NCBI GenBank assembly: GCA_020717935.1
Contig: DYDK01000084.1
Span: 1 to 7,316 of the forward strand
Reading direction: 5' to 3'
Length of the DNA: 7,316 nucleotides
Source of the DNA: Desulfocapsa sp.
GTDB lineage: Bacteria; Desulfobacterota; Desulfobulbia; Desulfobulbales; Desulfocapsaceae
This document shows, in pieces, positions 5,598 through 7,316 of the stretch. The position numbers and the translations under genes are program-made. The first letter of the stretch is position 1. Every line of letters starts with the position of its first letter. Under the pieces are notes generated by a model that worked only from the letters and a program-made list of their open reading frames with translations, was not told where the DNA came from and did not search any database.

Positions 5598-5861
5598 TTA
5601 CTTGTTGGGCGTAAACTGGCCCGTCTTGGTATTTACGCTTCCACCTGCTACATCCTGATGAAAGGTTCCATTGCTGGTGTCAACATGACCACCTGCTGTT
5701 TCTTGCTGAAAAGTTCCGGTTGTCGTATCTACCCTTCCTCCAGCAGACGACTGATAATTTGGTTGTTGCTGCTGGCCGTTGGAATTATTTTGATCGTTGT
5801 TGGCCAGGGCGATTGCAGAATTGAGCAGTGCAATACAGGAAAATATTACGATTTTTTTCAT
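5598..5861 (-). CDS. Small secreted protein with three 16-residue GG-V-T-TG-F repeats
   Basis: This encodes an 87-residue protein. ATG at 5861 is chosen because it follows GGGGAACGAA and gives a proper signal peptide: MKK, a hydrophobic stretch and ALA|NN, with cleavage likely after residue 20. The longer frame to 5972 adds residues without character. After a Gln/Asn-rich spacer (21-39) come three tandem units at 40-55, 56-71 and 72-87: AGGRVDTTTGTFQQET, AGGHVDTSNGTFHQDV, AGGSVNTKTGQFTPNK. Similar short repeats occur in uncharacterised exported proteins. The location should be periplasmic or extracellular. The function is unknown. It ends with the last repeat, converges on hicB and lies downstream of the TPR gene on the same strand. 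Confidence 0.72.
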   Translation of the reverse strand: MKKIVIFSCIALLNSAIALANNDQNNSNGQQQQPNYQSSAGGRVDTTTGTFQQETAGGHVDTSNGTFHQDVAGGSVNTKTGQFTPNK

Positions 5862-6018
5862 TTCGTTCCCCTTTTTGTTTTTTTCTGTGGCATTATTGCC
5901 GAACAAACCATTTTCAGAGAGCATGTTACGAAAGGTATGTTTAATTTTTTGCCTGCACTCAAAGAGTGGCAACCAGGAAAAGGCACCACTTGGCTATGCC
6001 CAGCTTCAGTCAAGGCGT

Positions 6019-6873
6019 TTACTTGAGCATTACAAAGTTATTAAAAAAGTCGTCGGCCTTTGCTGGGTCAAGGGACTTGAGATGTTTGTACACATCCATG
6101 ACCTGACTGGTCTGGCCGGAATTTTTATAGGCAACACCAAGGTTATACCACGCATTGGCATCTTGCAGATTGATACGAATGGCCTGCTGTAAGGCTTCAA
6201 TTGCTTTGGGGAACTGATTGGAGTCATCGTAGGCAATGCCAAGGGCATTCCACGCATCGGCATCTTGCGGATTGATGCGAATGGCCTGCTGATAGGCTTC
6301 AATCGCTTTGGGGAACTGATTGGAGTCATCGTAGGCAATGCCAAGGTTATACCACGCATTGGTATATTCCGGATTGATGCGAATGGCCTGCTGATAGGCT
6401 TCAATTGCTTTGAGGAGCTGATCGGATTTTCCGTAGGCAATACCAAGATTATACCACGCCTTGGCATCCCCAGGCAATGCTTTAGTCCAACTGAGCGCAT
6501 GGTTGAGCAATCCAAACGAATCATTTTTCCCCTCAAGTTCAATCGCCTTGTTCAGCCATTCAACTGAAGTGTATTTTTGTTCGGTGGCTATCTCGCTGGT
6601 TATGCTTTGTTTTTTTGGCCCACCAGTATTTACCCCAAATACATCATCGTATTCACCAGCAGCAGGCTGGCCTTGTGCATCATCAAAAAGACCGGCAGGT
6701 GCAGACGATCCCATAGCTGAAACACTTGTTGATGTTGTTGATACCTGTGAAATTGAAGCTTCAACTGAGCGGGCAATGGTGGTTTTAATGACCTGATTGA
6801 AGAAGGTAGAAAGCACGATATACAATACGATAAACACCAAAATCCGTGGGACACCGATATGTTCATGGGTCAC
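6019..6873 (-). CDS. Membrane-anchored TPR protein, probably the 3' part of a disrupted RDD-TPR gene
   Basis: From GTG 6873 (AAGGTG upstream at about 8 bases) the product has 284 residues. A transmembrane helix lies at about 10-27 (RILVFIVLYIVLSTFF). A Ser/Thr-rich linker with an acidic patch follows to about 100. There is then a degenerate TPR (about 103-136) and TPRs at 137-170, 171-204, 205-238 and 239-272 (NAWYNLGIAYDDSNQFPKAI type, loops INPQD). TPRs mediate protein-protein contacts. The frame stays open upstream of 6873 to about 6927, and those codons read NGITSWDREGDFVV, an RDD-family C-terminal signature. The GTG is therefore probably an internal codon of a longer gene broken by the insertion at 6921-7065. 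Whether the stump is still translated is not known. Confidence 0.85.
   Translation of the reverse strand: MTHEHIGVPRILVFIVLYIVLSTFFNQVIKTTIARSVEASISQVSTTSTSVSAMGSSAPAGLFDDAQGQPAAGEYDDVFGVNTGGPKKQSITSEIATEQKYTSVEWLNKAIELEGKNDSFGLLNHALSWTKALPGDAKAWYNLGIAYGKSDQLLKAIEAYQQAIRINPEYTNAWYNLGIAYDDSNQFPKAIEAYQQAIRINPQDADAWNALGIAYDDSNQFPKAIEALQQAIRINLQDANAWYNLGVAYKNSGQTSQVMDVYKHLKSLDPAKADDFFNNFVMLK
6058..6465 (-). repeat. Four tandem 102-bp TPR-coding units
   Basis: The units are 6465-6364, 6363-6262, 6261-6160 and 6159-6058, each coding 34 residues. Long stretches of the second and third are almost identical in DNA (for example GGGGAACTGATTGGAGTCAT at 6209-6228 and again at 6311-6330). This points to recent duplication or gene conversion rather than ancient repeats. 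Confidence 0.85.
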
Positions 6874-6920
6874 GACAAAATCACCTTCTCTGTCCCACGA
6901 CGTGATACCATTTCGTTTAA

Positions 6921-7065
6921 CCCATATTTAACAGCTTTTTTTGCAACATATTGATATTATTCGATAAAATATTTTCATGGCACTACATTTGATGTTTTGG
7001 CATGATTTTTATCATAATCAATTCAAATAGTTGTGGCTCATGGCACTACAACTGTTAAATGTGGG
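6921..7065. mobile_element. MITE-like element with TTAA duplication and CCC...GGG tips
   Basis: CCCATATTTAACAGCT (6921-6936) and AACTGTTAAATGTGGG (7050-7065) are inverted with 14 of 16 matches. TTAA lies on both sides (6917-6920 and 7066-7069), as expected for a 4-bp target duplication. The core is 145 bp and AT-rich, with a direct repeat CATGGCACTACA (6976-6987, 7039-7050) and a small palindrome ATGAT-TTTT-ATCAT (7002-7015). It has no coding capacity. TTAA targets with CCC/GGG tips recall piggyBac elements, to which bacterial IS1380-type transposases have been related; this link is from memory. Removing it with one TTAA restores a reading frame, which is direct evidence for insertion. Confidence 0.85.
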
Positions 7066-7316
7066 TTAAGATTTCTGTAGGCAATGATCTGGGTAATAGG
7101 GGCAACAATTGGAAATCCGGTTCCTAATCCCCGCCACCACACCTTGAAGCTCCGACTAAGTGCTTGTGAGTAAGTCATTGCCTCACCCGAAACGAGGGCT
7201 ACTTTGATTTTAAAAAACCATTTACCTGGTGTCGTACCCAGCGTCGACAATAGCAATGCTTCAACAGCGATTTTCGCATAGTTGCTCCATGTAACAGTGA
7301 GGCAATCCCAAAGCGA
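7038..7316 (-). CDS. RDD-family membrane protein, 5' beyond window, 3' end replaced by MITE sequence
   Basis: The frame is open through the right window edge, so the start is not seen; TTG at 7256 is not needed. The 92 visible residues include LLLSTLGTTPGKWFFKIKV, then SYSQALSRSF-like sequence (TYSQALSRSFKVWWRGLG), FPIVAPITQIIAY and RNL. This matches the middle and last membrane segments of RDD-family proteins, which sit in the inner membrane; some are linked to ion or small-molecule transport, but most are undefined. From the codon after Leu83 the sequence is encoded by the inserted element (NPHLTVVVP, then stop). The usual family tail is instead found across the insert at 6874-6915. The visible product is therefore truncated and chimeric at its end. 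Confidence 0.85.
   Translation of the reverse strand, partial: SLWDCLTVTWSNYAKIAVEALLLSTLGTTPGKWFFKIKVALVSGEAMTYSQALSRSFKVWWRGLGTGFPIVAPITQIIAYRNLNPHLTVVVP

Larger units (their letters stand above)
6019..7316 (-). pseudogene. Composite RDD-TPR gene interrupted by a 149-bp insertion
   Basis: Joining the upstream part at CTTAA (7070-7066) to base 6916, that is, keeping one TTAA, gives CTT AAA CGA AAT GGT, which reads L-K-R-N-G and runs without a stop from the RDD part into ITSWDREGDFVV and the TPR ORF. The insert is 149 bp (145 + 4), so it shifts the frame and supplies stops. The ancestral product would be an RDD membrane domain followed by an extra membrane helix and TPRs in one polypeptide. 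The start lies outside the window. Confidence 0.75.

Noticed and set aside
5598..5972. Longer minus-strand start for the secreted repeat protein (124 codons)
   Set aside because: The extra 37 residues bury the signal peptide. ATG 5861 has a GGGGA ribosome site and a clean signal sequence.
5797..6567. Plus-strand open frames with repeated LIG.IVGNAKVIPRIG peptides
   Set aside because: They are the antisense reading of the TPR repeats. The minus-strand TPR protein explains the pattern.

Overview
The window looks like accessory DNA from a Gram-negative bacterium. A Desulfobacterota-like (deltaproteobacterial) origin is a guess from the general feel of the proteins and is not proven. It holds phage- or plasmid-type replication genes, a toxin-antitoxin pair, many inverted repeats, and two genes broken by mobile DNA.

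Positions 1-77 are the terminal part of an IS21-type insertion sequence, with the typical repeated end boxes. It abuts, and has probably cut off the 5' part of, a large primase/SF3-helicase gene (80-2722). That gene carries an 82-bp imperfect inverted repeat, with one copy in the linker between the primase and helicase halves and one at the C-terminus. It is translationally coupled to a Cys-rich protein with a TubC_N-like N-terminus (2706-3461), perhaps followed by a 53-codon ORF (3458-3619).

Positions 3620-4258 hold no convincing gene. They do hold a 186-bp palindromic MITE-like element flanked by TAA (3819-4004), a perfect 11-bp hairpin (4107-4134) whose arm recurs at 3804, and several short repeats. 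Next come a small zinc-ribbon protein (4259-4855) and a complete hicA-hicB toxin-antitoxin operon (4932-5541) with a recognisable promoter and a palindromic operator candidate.

The right third is on the minus strand: a small secreted protein with three 16-residue repeats (5598-5861), then a membrane-anchored TPR protein (6019-6873), then the end of an RDD-family membrane protein (7038-7316, running off the window).

The most striking result is that the TPR and RDD pieces appear to be one gene split by a 149-bp insertion. The insert has TTAA target duplications and CCC...GGG tips, as in piggyBac-type elements. Removing the insert with one TTAA restores the frame exactly and rejoins a conserved RDD tail (TSWD...) with the TPR part. 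No transposase for any of the small elements lies in the window.
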